DNA from: Calcarisporiella thermophila CBS 279.70
Taxonomy: Eukaryota > Calcarisporiellomycota
Assembly (NCBI RefSeq): GCF_041956535.1
Contig: NW_027192192.1
Span: 685,796-749,795 of the forward strand
Direction: 5' to 3'
DNA: 64,000 nt
Of the stretch, positions 27,961-40,313 are shown in pieces (the first letter of the stretch is position 1; each line of letters begins with the position of its first letter). A model generated the notes under the pieces. That model saw only the letters and a program-made list of their open reading frames with translations. It was not told the origin of the DNA and searched no databases. The position numbers and the translations under genes were made by a program.

Positions 27961-29180
27961 TTAAATATTCCGTTTGATCTCCTTCCCACTCTCCAGATAT
28001 TCCTCTATATATCGCTTCACTGAACTGACCACCCCCTCCACATTCGACTCACGTCCGTAGCAGTCCACGAACTTTCCGTCAGGCCCCATCAAGTAAAAGA
28101 AGATGGAGTGGTCCACGAGATAGTCCTCGCCTTCCTCGAGATCCTTGGGAGTGGAGAAATAGACTCGGTATGCTTTTGCGGCCTTGGCGACCGCCTCATA
28201 CGACCCCGTAAGCCCAATAAGGTCGGGATGGAAATCTAGGCAGGAGAGGACAACCCAATATCAGAAGTCATATATGAAATGGAGACGGGTTATTTCAGCC
28301 TACCTTGGACATATTCTTTCACGACCTCGACGGTATCTCGCTTCGGATCGCAGGAAATGAAGATGGGAGTGATAACATTGCCCAACTTGGGATCGCCGTC
28401 TAAGTGAGAAAATCAACCGGGCAAAATGAGTCACTATAACATCCAAAGGGCCAAGTAGATTCTCTAGGAAGTCTTACTTATTTTGGTCACGGCCTCTGAC
28501 ATTTTGTCTAGCTCCTCAGGGCAAATGTCGGGACAGTGCGTAAATCCAAAGTACACTAGCAGGAAGCGGCCAAGAAAGTCTCGGTCTGTGACAGTACGCC
28601 CATTGTGGTCAATGAGTTCAAATGGCCCTCCAACCTTCGGCTTTCCCACCGACTTGGTTTGCTTTGCCTCCTCAAGACCTAAGATTAACGATTGGTTGGT
28701 CTCGTAACGGAAGGGCAATATACTGAACACTTACGCATTTTATGTAATCTTTCTTTTTCATTTTTGAAATACACCATCAACCCAACGCCAGTGGTTACAA
28801 AGAGAGCCAAAGCTTTCCATGTGAAGGGCTATTATATATATAAATTAAAAGCAAAAAAAAAAAAGAAGGTGCAATTTGATATTTAAATAAATCGATTTGT
28901 AAGCATCCAATGTACACCTTCATTATAATATGACAGCAACTTACACCAACGGCCGCTCGCTCTCTAATGGCACTCGTGGTTTTAACCTTTTTCTGCTCCT
29001 GCCACGGGGCCTGCGAGTAGCGACGCGAAAATTGAACAAGCTGCGTTCTCTGGGGCTTGATCTATAGAGAATAGGAGGTAGGATGTCGTTAATTATAACA
29101 GCAAGCTGCAACGATCAGTGTATGAACTAGAGACGTGCCTGATTAAGGCGAGATTTCAGCGCTGTAAATCGGCCCAACAT
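27961..29180 (-). CDS. SCO1: SCO1-like cytochrome c oxidase copper chaperone (apparent frame break)
   Basis: Six exons: 29180-29139, 29061-28945, 28826-28735, 28678-28478, 28399-28304, 28235-27961. The thioredoxin-like domain is intact: KVGGPFELIDHNG, FGFTHCPDICPEELDKM with the CxxxC copper site, PIFISCDPKRD, and DHSIFFYLMGPDGKF with the third ligand His. A presequence (LGRFTALKSRLNQ) and a membrane anchor precede it. Total exon length is one base more than a multiple of three. Exon 3 opens in frame as PFTWKALAL, but the following VTTGVGLMVYFKNEKER lies in another frame; one T too many in the TTT near 28798-28801 would explain this. Intron 1 has a GC donor (CAG|gcacgt). A sequence error or a real mutation cannot be told apart here. 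Confidence 0.85.
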
Positions 29181-29402
29181 CTTTATTCTAGTATGGGATG
29201 ACTAGGGCCAGTCCTCGAGTCTCACCTTGTATTTTCTCTGTGACTTGCCGTGACTGCATTTTGCTTCAATGAGCGAGATCATCTTTGATCAATTTTCCAC
29301 ATATGATTATCTCGAGAGATAAAATGGCTATTTTCAATTGAATCTTCTCGCTTCTTTCTCTCTCTACATTAAACCATAGGAAATCATTTCTCTTTTAGCA
29401 TA
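29181..29402. promoter_or_regulatory. bidirectional promoter SCO1 / LYS12
   Basis: 222 bp between divergent ATG codons. A CT-rich patch (about 29348-29362) lies on the LYS12 side. No TATA box seen. Confidence 0.5.
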
Positions 29403-30795
<1,393 letters not shown>

Positions 30796-31245
30796 TTTTA
30801 TTTAGAATGATAGAGCCAAATAAAAAGTCTTTTCGCCCTAGGGGGAGAGGGTGTCTACTCCGCATTTCCACCCTAAGTTCTAAATTCCAAAATTCCCATT
30901 CCCTCTCGCTGCTCAAATTGGAACGAGAAAGCTGCAGTCCCAAGGAAATCAAAGCCACCCATAGTCGAGGGTAGGCAAATCTCGTCGCTTTTGCACAATA
31001 AACAAAAAAAATAAAACACCAACGAAAGAGCGCCTTTATCATTTCCTTCTCTCTTTTTTTCTGTTCCGTTGGGCATCTGTACTCCTCCTTCACGAAGGAA
31101 CTAATTTTACGTAAGTTGCATGCCGCCGATTCACTCCGCGTTGAGGCGTGGGATCGCCATCCGCGATGGGCCTAATCCCGTTCTCATCTAACATTCCATA
31201 TTGACCTGTAAACATAATCTAGAATCGAAAAGAAAACCACAGAAA
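30796..31245 (+). other. LYS12 3' region and NAC-beta leader
   Basis: After the LYS12 stop the sequence becomes AT-rich. A strong donor at 31111 (gtaagt) and an acceptor at 31222 (aatctag) suggest a leader intron of 112 nt for NAC-beta, leaving a short purine-rich 5' UTR before the ATG. Confidence 0.4.
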
Positions 31246-31820
31246 ATGACCCCTGAGAAACTCGCCAAGCTCCAGTCCCAGGTGCGCCTCGGTGGCAAGG
31301 GTACTCCCCGCCGCAAGGTCAAGAAGGTTCACAAGGCCACTGGCACCGACGACAAGAAATTGCAGGGTGTTCTCAACAAGCTTGGTGTGCAGACCATTCC
31401 TCAGATCGAGGAAGTGAACATGTTCAAGGAAGACGGAAACGTCATTCACTTTAGCGTGCCCAAGGGTAAATATTTGCTGGCGAATTTTTGGAATTGTCTG
31501 TGAGGGCTCTCCTCCTTAGGCATATTTTCTGACTACTTGTATTGTGCGTAGTCCAAGCGGCCATTAGTGCTAACACCTTCGCCATCTATGGCCAAGGTGA
31601 GGAGAAGGAGCTCACCGAGCTTGTCCCCGGAATCCTGAACCAGCTTGGCCCCGACTCGCTGGCAAGCCTGCGCAAATTGGCTGAGGCATACCAGAGCGCA
31701 CAAGCCGCCGCTGGTCAGAAGGGTGAGGATGATGTGCCCGAGCTGGTGGAGAACTTTGAAGCTGCGATGAAGGTTGAGGAGGAGAAGGAGAAGAGCGGTG
31801 AGCAGGAGAAGAGCGAATAA
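31246..31820 (+). CDS. EGD1: nascent polypeptide-associated complex subunit beta
   Basis: Two exons, 31246-31465 and 31552-31820; 162 aa. NAC-beta binds ribosomes near the exit tunnel with NAC-alpha and shields nascent chains. The ribosome-binding basic motif [14 protein letters not shown] is at residues 17-30, and the NAC domain core [26 protein letters not shown] follows. An acidic Lys/Glu tail ends the protein. Codon use is strongly biased (AAG, GTC, CTC), as expected for a highly expressed gene. Confidence 0.95.
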
Positions 31821-32101
31821 GGGGAACTGGGATTTTTTTGTATTGGATTGTAAAGTGACGAAAAAAAAAAGATTCCATGGATGGAATATGGCATCTTATT
31901 GTTTTTGATCAATGGATTTTTTTTTTCTCTCCCCTAAAAAATACTCGGGTGTCTTTGTTTTAGTGGATAAGACTTTCTATTATTACTATTATTGCTTTTT
32001 TACAATCGCGCCTCTCCCTGTTTTCTCGGCCAAGTTCTTCCCCCATAAGACAAAAAACGGGAGAAAACAACTCTCGACGAGGAGGGGAAAAATCGAACAG
32101 T
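31821..32101. other. convergent 3' intergenic region
   Basis: T-rich 280 bp between converging stops of NAC-beta and the GNAT gene. No gene. Confidence 0.4.
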
Positions 32102-32750
32102 CTAGCCATATCTATACATCAGGTTGTTGGCTTGGTACTCCTCAAATCCGAATGGTCTGTAGAGTCCCTGCGCATCGCCGGTGAACAGGAGCCATCTCAT
32201 TTTTTTGTTGTGCAAGTTTGGGTGCCGGAACATCGCCGCCACGATCCATTTTCCCAGGCCTTTTCCTCGCTCGCGTTCTAGCACAAAAATGTCACTTAAA
32301 TAGGCGAACGTAGCGTAATCAGTGATCAGTCTTCCGTATCCGCAAAAGACGTCTCCGCCTGGTTGCCGCTTAAGAATAGAGAAGGTTAGCGAATTCTGCC
32401 CTCCCTCAAGAATATTCTCGGGAGTGCGCGTATCCTTCCAATAAGCTTCGTGAAGGAGATATTGGGTTACGACCTTGAAGTCGATCGACCGCTTATCTGT
32501 CGTAATATAATAGCCGTCGGGGCGGTGAAATTCGTAACTCGGAATGGCGTAGAAGGGCGGAGAAGGGTCCTTGAGAACGGGAATGAGTGAGGGATCGTCG
32601 GAATGCTTGAGAGAAGAAGGGATGGTTGCGCTATCCTATAGGAGCCCGATAAATAGACAATTTACTTTAGGTTAATACCTGGTCGAGTTGTGTATCCTCG
32701 AGAAGGTTTACTGGTTTTAGCTCGGAATGGGCGCATTCTTCATTTGTCAT
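32102..32750 (-). CDS. GNAT-family acetyltransferase
   Basis: Two exons, 32750-32679 and 32635-32102; 201 aa. The GNAT core is seen as FCGYGRLITDYATFAYLSDIFVLERERGKGLGKWIV, in which RERGKGLGK is the acetyl-CoA pyrophosphate-binding motif A, followed by MRWLLFTGDAQGLYRPFGFE, the usual Y-x-x-x-G-F motif B. An N-terminal YEFHRPDGYYITTD segment resembles fungal single-domain GNATs of unknown substrate. The ATG at 32750 opens a 24-codon first exon. Substrate not predictable. Confidence 0.85.
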
Positions 32751-33219
32751 GGCTAAGAATGAACTACAAAAAATAAGTTATATGCACTTCACACCCAATT
32801 TTTTTTTTCTCGCTTCAATTTTATGCTACTTCATGAGTGTCTTATTCGTCATATTTGCTCATCCTTTCTCAGCATATATGAAAAAGGAGAAAAATCATTT
32901 ATAGTGTCCTTTTGTAGCTAAAGACAAAAAAAGAGGGAGCAACATGCTAAATAGTGGCTAGAAAGAGATTACAATCCATAAGGAAGCATGAAAAAAAGTG
33001 GAGTGGCAGTGAGCATATTATGCGAAGAGCAGAAGAAAGGCTAGTAGAGCAAGTCATTAAAGTGTAAATGTGGATAGAAATATAAAAGCGCATTATCTAA
33101 ATGTGGATAAGTACTATGTCTTGGTAGATAATGTGGATGTTCTCGATTCTCGAGATAAAACATCCTATAGTGGAATATATACAAAACATTAAATGGCAAA
33201 TAGATTCCAGATATTACGA
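32751..33219. other. intergenic, AT-rich
   Basis: About 470 bp with the GNAT promoter and the Myb 3' UTR. No coding or RNA feature recognised. Confidence 0.4.
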
Positions 33220-34512
33220 TTACGAGCAGATGCTCTCGATCCGCATGGGATTGAACCCGGCACGCCTTGCAGGAGGCGTCTTTGGCTCATCCGCACAATG
33301 CCACTCGGCGACGCTAGCCAACACCGCTAGGCCCGGCTGGGAACACGATGCAGGGGGACGGGGGGGCGGGGTATTGCACCTCCTGGGCGACGATTGCGGC
33401 GTGTGGGGGGGCTCGCTGGACGTGTCGGATGCCCATGAGTTACGCCGTGAAGCGTCCGGCGTTTCCGGGGGAGAAAGGATGACGCTGACGGGGGACAGTG
33501 CGTCGAACTCTCTGCTTCTGGTGCGAGAGGTGGGAGGCGACGGAAGACTGGGCAGGTTGATGGGTGGAAGTTTGGGGCCGCGAGCATCGTGGCTGGAGGG
33601 CTTGGTGTATGGCTCGTGGCGGATCGTGGGCCGGAAGACGGGATTGGAGAGCGGGGGGAGCATCATCGGGCTCTTGTCTCCGCCACCAAGCCTCGGCTCC
33701 TGCTGTTGCTGCTGCTGCTGCTGCTGCTTCTTTACAAGAGTGTGCATGCGCGAGCGCCTTCCGGGGACTGCTTTCCCAAGTTGTGAGTTGATCATCCGGC
33801 GCTTACGACGCTGCATCGCAGTGTTATACGCATTCTTGAGCATGTTGTCGCTTCTACCAGGCATAAGGCGTGCCATCTCCGCCCACTTGCTGCCCATCTG
33901 GGCATAGAGGCGGAAGATGAGTTGTTCCTCTTCGGGCGTGAGGGGAGACTTGTCGAGCGAGGGGTCGAGATGGTTATGCCAGCGCTCGCGGCATTGCTTT
34001 CCAGTGCGAGAACCGAGGCGTGAAGCGATCAACACCCACTTCTCAGGGCCGAGCTCCTTAACAAGCTCGATCAACCGCTGGTCCTCCTAGAGCCGATGGA
34101 ATGTTAGCGACATGTTGCCTAGGTCACCAAGCATGGAAAAGAGGGTTCCCCTTTAGTTACCTCTGCTGTCCAAGGGCCTTTGACAACGGCATTGGGCTTG
34201 GACAGATGCCGCCAGCGCATCATGCACTCGTCCTTGTCGCGAGAGCCATCAGGGAAGCAGTACTCGGCAATCTTCTTCCAGGCCTTGCCGTTGAATTTTT
34301 GCACGGCCTGGCGCAACAGCTCATCCTACAATGGCAAGGGCAAATCCGACTAGAGATTAGGGTAACACGGCAATGGATCGATGTGCATCGGGTATAAGAA
34401 CCTCGCGGTCCGTCCAGTCGTTGCAGTCGATCGAGGAGGAGGAGGGGGAGGGGCTACGTGCGGGGTCATCGTTTCGCCACTGGGCCACATTAGAGAATGA
34501 GTATTTGGACAT
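33220..34512 (-). CDS. three-repeat Myb transcription factor
   Basis: Three exons: 34512-34402, 34325-34161, 34086-33220; 380 aa. Three Myb repeats span about residues 31-190. R1 is DWTDREDELLRQAV to MMRWRHLSKP; R2 is KGPWTAEEDQRLIELVKELG to CRERWHNHLDP; R3 is KSPLTPEEEQLIFRLYAQMG to NMLKNAYNTAMQRRKRR. The regularly spaced Trp residues are retained except at the R3 start, where Leu replaces the first. A polyglutamine run of nine (CAG/CAA codons, 33702-33728) and a Pro/Ser-rich tail follow. c-Myb-like proteins bind AACNG-type sites. Targets unknown. Confidence 0.92.
33702..33728 (-). repeat. CAG repeat encoding polyglutamine
   Basis: Nine consecutive Gln codons (eight CAG, one CAA) within the Myb gene. 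Length polymorphism is likely. Confidence 0.7.
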
Positions 34513-36482
34513 TGCTGATTAGAGTGGAGTGATGGAGTGTGAATTAGATGGCGTGGAGTATAATATAATGTACTACAATATAAAGCTATTAACTATACTA
34601 AAGATATATATTTTTTTATATGTCGAATATAAAAAATTAAGGTATTAGGATATTAACTGAGTCGATGCGACTCAATACAAGGATTAGAGTCGTAATAATA
34701 AGCTTGCTACTATGATGGGAATGTGTGGAGGAGGGGAGGGAAGTCCTGAAGACGCTCCCCTTTATATACCACATACTTCGTGTCGATCGTGTGGTCGGTC
34801 CTCTTGGTAGATTTTCTTCGACGTGCACAAGGATTTCTCGCCTGAACCTCGCTAAGGAAGGCCGCTCGTCCAATCTCCAGGCGGTGTCTGCCTCTCATCA
34901 AGTGCTCAGGCGCGAAGGGGGAAAAAAGGTATGTTTGAGAAGCAAGCGTGCAAGGACCCTTCTTTTTCTACTTCATCTCAATTTTGGAAATGGATAATCC
35001 CCATTCCTCAATCAAAAGCAGCGCTGATCCGAATAATCCACAGGTCACATTTCTGCGCGAGCATGTCTCTCTTCCCCTCCTTATGGCCATATTAGCCCTT
35101 GCAAGATCCCTTTGCCTTTTCACGCTACAAGCATAATGATCGTCCGTCCCCCATCCGCACCCCTCCCCCCTACCCCCACACCCGCACTCTTCTAGGACAA
35201 AGTGGCTCGTATTCGGTTGGAGGTGGTCCTATATTGCTCTTTGAGCTGGATTCACTGGAAAACACGACGTGTGTATCTCTACAGAGGACATTGAAAGCGA
35301 AAGAAGCATTTACCAAGTTGCCAAGCGATCCTTTCATCCTCATGTCTTTTTCTTATCTTGCTTTGTCTCCTTTCCTCCCCCTCCTCGTCATGGGCGATCG
35401 TCAATATATCTATAATTGCAGATTCAAGGGAATCGCGTATGAGGGGAGCGTGCACGGAGACTGAAGAGCATACAACCATCTGGAATAAGGAATATAGACC
35501 CAAAATGATGATGCACATACAAAGGCAAAAAAGAGGATGAATTGACAACCTTTGCTATGGTGCCTAACCACTGTCCCTCCTCCCGCGTTGCCAGAGAGTG
35601 GCCCAATGGCAACGAATATTACCATAGAAGGAGGGATGACGCAGGGAGGAGGGGAGTGGGATCTGGCTATAGAGTTAAAGGTTTGCAGATGACGAAATAA
35701 GAGATCAGCTCTGCTTCACCCCTTGCTGTGCTGTCGTCATCGATCGACTCGGAAAATTATCATAATAAACTTTCGATCACATGCGTCGGACTGAAAAAAG
35801 CAACCCTGCCTATAGGCATCACTAGGTGTTTGTGCACCTAGAGTAGAGGCGTTGTTGCCGCTTAGAACATGGTTTGCCTCTCCACACCCCCGGTACGCCG
35901 AGGGACGAGGGTGCAAGCCTAATAACACGACATATTCGGTGCGCATTTTAGACCAAGATAAACGGGGAAAGAAGGCAGTGGGAGCCTCTAGACCCGAAGG
36001 TATGGAATGGTATGCCAGTGCTAACCTCATTCCCTGGAGAAATGGCTCCCACGAGGGGAAATCTACGCTCACAACCCGCCCATCGCCCCCGCATGGAAGC
36101 GTCATCCTGCAATTAACAGATGCATCCAGGGGTGGGCTAGGTCGGCTTTGGTAGTAATTAAATCGGAAGAGAGAAGAAATTGGGAGAAGTCTCGAATTGA
36201 TGATGTGGTGGGGGGGGGACGCGGCCCCTCCAACTGAAGCCTCTCGCATGCCCTCTCCTTGCCGGCCCAATAATGTTCCAGGTCAATTGTGTGGCCATTG
36301 AAACAGGTGCGGAGTATGCCGCGCATTACCTTAAGCTAATCTTAACTCCAAAGGTTGAAAATTTCCATTGCGCCCTACGCGTTCGATCTCCGTAGATGTG
36401 GCTTGGCCCTTTTTCCCAGAATCCCAAACTTCTATCTTGATCTCGAGAAACTAACCTCCTCCCCATTTCATCACGGTCAAAG
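34513..36482. other. gene-free 2-kb region
   Basis: Between the divergent Myb and SHR3 genes. A minus-strand TATA box lies at 34761-34768. A 177-codon minus frame at 35737-36270 shows no motif, and no splice pattern supports it. No tRNA or repeat recognised. An unrecognised fast-evolving gene or non-coding RNA cannot be excluded. Confidence 0.35.
34761..34768 (-). promoter_or_regulatory. TATA box, Myb gene
   Basis: TATATAAA on the minus strand, about 250 bp upstream of the Myb ATG at 34512, next to a CCCC tract. Confidence 0.35.
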
Positions 36483-37352
36483 ATGGCATTCAGGTCGGTA
36501 CACGGTCCATCGCTAACGTTTGCTCAAGATGGGATGATAGTTACTGATGATTGAATTGGGTAGATTTTCGGACGTGATTGGCTTAAAAACGGCCATGGTG
36601 CTGTTTAGCATGAGCTTCTTGCTAGGAGTAATGTTCCTTTTCTTTCGGAGGTTTTCTCTTGTAATGCAGGGCTAATTAGGTACACCATTGTTTACAGTGC
36701 TTTTATTCGGATTGGAGTGTGGACTATTGGATCCTGTGGGCGCCCACGGTCACCAAAGAGGCCATTGCTTCCGCACAGGTGAGAAATAAATTCATTGGCT
36801 CTCCTCCCGAATAATGCATTGAATTCTTTGCTATTTTCGAGACTTATTACACCGGATTTTACAACGCACCCAAGGTCCATCGGCTTATCATCCTCGTGGA
36901 TGTCGTCATCGGCGTCATCGGCCTGTCGCTTGGTTTGGTGGAGGGACTTGAATCCAACTATCTCTTTGATGGAGCGTGTATGGCTCTCTTCTTGTTTGCT
37001 ATTGCCGCACACACCACCTCAGTTATACCGGGTAATTACCCTCGAGTGAGCTGGGTGAAGCAGGAGATTCAGCACGTTACTGATGTATATTCTTTTGCCT
37101 TTCATCCTCCTAGGAGTTGAAGTCGTAGCGAAAGCCACATCGTCCAATGAGGATGTAATTCAATCTCTCCGGCTCATTGCGGCGGCGCATGCAATGATGG
37201 CCATTGCGTGCACTGGAATCGTGTTCCTTCAGATCGGACACTATGTAGGGACAAAAAGCGCGGCTGCTGAAGCCGCTGCTGAGGAAAAGGCGCGTGCCGC
37301 CTCCTCAGCATCAGCCTCACCCTCGGGGAAAAAGAAGAGAAAGGACGAGTAA
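36483..37352 (+). CDS. SHR3: Shr3-type ER chaperone for amino-acid permeases
   Basis: Five exons: 36483-36493, 36564-36627, 36698-36778, 36842-37031, 37114-37352; 194 aa. Four hydrophobic segments are seen: TAMVLFSMSFLLG; LIILVDVVIGVIGLSLGLV; GACMALFLFAIAAHT; LIAAAHAMMAIACTGIVFLQ. Diagnostic features are LGCFYSDWSVDYWILW after the first span, YLFDGACMALFLF, and the last span ending LQIGHYV. The cytosolic tail is Ala-rich and then basic (KKKRKDE), typical for Shr3, which keeps permeases soluble in the ER before COPII export. The 11-nt first exon rests on frame and splice signals. The intron at 36628-36697 was chosen because it gives the conserved L-G-x-F-x-x-x-W-x-x-D spacing. Confidence 0.82.
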
Positions 37353-37670
37353 ATCTTTGCAAGATATATTGAAAGAGAACTTTATTTTTCAACCTTGAAA
37401 TTCCGTTTTTTTTTTTCTCTCTCTTTTTTTTTTACCCCCAGCTGATCTCCCCTCTCCCTCTAACATCGTCAGCTGCTTAAACCTATTTTCTATCTCGCCC
37501 GTCTCGCACAGGACCTTTAAGTCTGATATTTCTCTTGCTATTGTGTTTGTTAATTCCTCCGTTTTACAGCTTCGAGAGCAACGAAGTCGAGGATGAAGAA
37601 GTTTCTATTTATTTTTTTCTTTTCTATGTTGTTCTAAAATTTTTATTTTTATCATTAATAAAAAAAATGG
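37353..37670. other. convergent 3' intergenic region
   Basis: T-rich 318 bp between the converging stops of SHR3 and the DUF7719-like gene. Nothing else seen. Confidence 0.4.
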
Positions 37671-38319
37671 TTATTTTACAAATATATGATAGAGCAAAAA
37701 GGTGGTGAAGAGACTCATGATGGCCGGTGCGAGATTGAGCTGCACGATGAAGTAGATCCATAGAGTCGCCAGTCCGGGACATTTCTCCATTTCACCAAGC
37801 GTCGGTGTACGTTTGATCGTGTAGAGGAGCGAGCTCCCACAAAACATCGCCGCCAGGGTCATAAGAAATTGCATCCAGGGGCGCGCCTTGAGCTTATTGG
37901 TAAAAAATATGATGACGCCCAACACTGTTGAAGCAGGTTGCATAAGTTAACCGACCTCAAGGGATGGGGGGAGGATTAACAAGCGGGAGCTACTCACTTG
38001 GAGCGACTTTGATCGTTTTCATGGCAACGCCACTTAATGTCCATACTTCGTCAAATTGCTGCTGCACCAGGATGTCCATGATTCCGTAAAGAAAACCAAA
38101 TGGAATGACCAACATTACTGCCTGCCACACTAGTGCCTGGGTGCTCTGCTCCTCGTCGTCATCATCACTCACTGAGTGAATTTTGGGCGAGGGATTAGGA
38201 ATTTTGCTGAGGAGACCCGATTCGCTGATGATGCGCCATTTCTCTTCATCGGGAATATCATCTACCTCGCCGGCCTTTTTTCTTCGGCGACGCGCTTCTT
38301 GGCTGGGTGAGGGTGCCAT
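37671..38319 (-). CDS. DUF7719-like fungal membrane protein
   Basis: Two exons, 38319-37998 and 37924-37671; 191 aa. The N-terminal 65 residues are charged (RRRRKK, then DDDDEE). Four hydrophobic helices follow: AVMLVIPFGFLYGIMDIL, MLGVIIFFTN, FLMTLAAMFCGSSLLYTI and LWIYFIVQLNLAPAIMSLF. The pattern FGFLYGIMDILVQQQF and the layout match a conserved fungal membrane family of unknown function. The ATG at 38319 is the first Met in frame. No biochemical role is known to me. Confidence 0.75.
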
Positions 38320-39246
38320 CGTAAAGGTAGAACCCTGCAATTTAACGCGAGATGAAATTCATATAAAATAAAAAAAGTAGTCACGCTATACGCAGACCCC
38401 GAACCTAACCTACGCGACTTCATCCGGCCCGATCAGGTCAGGAGTGAGTCGGCTCTATTCCAAAGCAGAGCCAAATGGAAAATAGAGTCGACAAAAGAGG
38501 GATTGCATCTAGGCACAAAATCGGATTCCAAAGCACAGAGTAGATCGGGCACTGGGCTAAACTTCTCCAGTGGAAGTGAGGACTTGTCTGCCGCCCTGCA
38601 GCCTTGGAGTCGCTCGCTGTAGTAGGCGTTCTTGGGGGGCCTCTCCTCGCCTTTCCTCCTAAGGTCATTCGGGAGGGAGACGATAGGAAGAGAATCACCC
38701 AGCGCGCCTAAAAGGAGGAGGTCCTAAAAATAGGCCTTTCCATGGCTTCCATTTGCTTCTACCAAGAAATGGTAATTCACGTGGAACGTATTGTTAAAAA
38801 ACAAAGAGCCAGACACCGAAGCTCCAGCTCGATGGGCCATCGTCATGGGAGAGGTGTTGGACTTTTTTTAGATCCTCTGTTCAATAATTCTTGGAAGTTT
38901 CGGTAAAATCGATTGCCAATGAGTAAGGCGCCAAGGTTTCCTTCGCGATTATGATTTCACCTTAATTCTCTTTGGAAACGGACGGCAATTTGCTCGAAGG
39001 ATAGTGTTTCATCTTATCAGCTCTTCTCCACCAGTAACCGCGCACTTCTTCCCTAAGGGAATGATTCAGCAGTCGAGAGGTTTTTGAAAAAGAATTGTCC
39101 GTCTGTTTTGGCAAATGTTCTATTTGCTTTCCCTCCCCTTCCCCCCTATATAAAAACGGGCACACGCTCCCCCCTTTGTGATTTCCCATCTGCTCTTGTA
39201 TTTCTAACAGCTGAATTCCATCGGATAGACTTATTCTACATACGCT
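38320..39246. other. divergent intergenic region with strong TATA box
   Basis: About 930 bp between the DUF7719-like gene and the GPI-type gene. A TATATAAAA box at 39147-39155 lies about 90 bp before the ATG at 39247, after a C-rich tract. No gene seen. Confidence 0.45.
39147..39155 (+). promoter_or_regulatory. TATA box of the GPI-type gene
   Basis: TATATAAAA directly after a CCCTCCCCTTCCCCCC tract and 92 bp before the ATG. This is the clearest core promoter in the window and suggests strongly regulated or high expression. Confidence 0.55.
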
Positions 39247-39892
39247 ATGAAATCTTATCTTGCCTTCCTTGTCCTTGCTCTCTCTGCATTGAGTGTAACA
39301 GCCCGTGAGTGTCCCTGTTCCGAACCCGAGATCTATGCAGCTCTCGGGATTATGCCCAACGAGCCCCTGAACTAACGCCAATTTTGTTTTGCCTGAAATA
39401 GAGACCGACGATGCTTCTCGCGCTCAGGAGCTGTTTAACTGCATCAGTAGCTGCCAAAGAGGTAGCGAAGAGGCCATCTCTTGCTACGGAAATTGTATAA
39501 GACAATTCGACCCCTCTGCCCGCGTCTCAGCCGCTGACTCCGGCACCGTCACCAGCGGCGCTACTGCGTCAGCAACTGATGCAGCATCCACCTCCGCGTC
39601 CGGGAGCGCCGCAGTCTCGTCTACTCCAACTGTACAAGCGTCCTCCTCCGCCTCCTCCGCCGCCGCCTCAAGCCTCCCTCCTCTGGCCAGCTCCGTTTCC
39701 TCCATTGCTTCTTCCGTGGCCTCCTCCATCCTGAGCGCATCCGGAACGGTGGCACCCTCTGTCTCCTCGGTCCGGCCATCAGGCACCACGGCAGCCAGCT
39801 CGCCTCCCCCTAATTCAGGGGCCGGAGCGGTGAAGGTAGGCGGAGGTGCTATGGTGGCCGCTGCTGCCCTGGGTGCTATGGCCCTACTCTGA
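39247..39892 (+). CDS. secreted Ser/Ala-rich GPI-anchor-type cell-wall protein
   Basis: Two exons, 39247-39304 and 39402-39892; 182 aa. A signal peptide (MKSYLAFLVLALSALSVTA) is cut by the intron right after it. A short Cys-containing module follows (FNCISSCQRG, then SCYGNC, four Cys). About 110 residues are then rich in Ser, Ala and Thr, likely O-mannosylated. The C-terminus has a small-residue omega site region (NSGAGAVKVGGG) and a hydrophobic tail AMVAAAALGAMALL, consistent with GPI anchoring. Specific function unknown; the small Cys module resembles other fungal surface proteins only in general form. Confidence 0.82.
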
Positions 39893-40313
39893 GTATGCTA
39901 GAGTGATCTAACCAATGGATCCATTTCATCCGCGCCCCTTCTTTTATCCACTTTTCTAATATAGTGCATTTTTTTTATATAATAATATTTTGTGTAGTTA
40001 TGATTCATGTCCAAGCAACAATCAACAAGATACAACTGTTTTCTCTTCCCCCACCTCCCCCCCTTATTCCATCAAAACCCCTTCCTCTCCAAAATGGGAA
40101 CGAGCTTCCCAGCAAAAAGTAAATAAAAATTTCATTTAGTTTAATTTAATAAAATTGGTAGGCTACTATTAATAAAAGACGACCATCGTCGAACAATAAC
40201 AATACAAAATAATGGAAGAAAGGGATGAATTAGCTATATTGAATATAAAAAAAAGTCAAAGTAGACCTTGGTCCAATATGCAAGCTTGTGGAGCAGGCGT
40301 GCCGGGCCTATTC
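39893..40313. other. convergent 3' intergenic region
   Basis: AT-rich 420 bp between converging stops of the GPI-type gene and the decarboxylase gene. No further feature. Confidence 0.4.

Noticed and set aside
35737-36270. 177-codon minus-strand frame
   Set aside because: No recognisable motif, no splice partners and no biased codon use.
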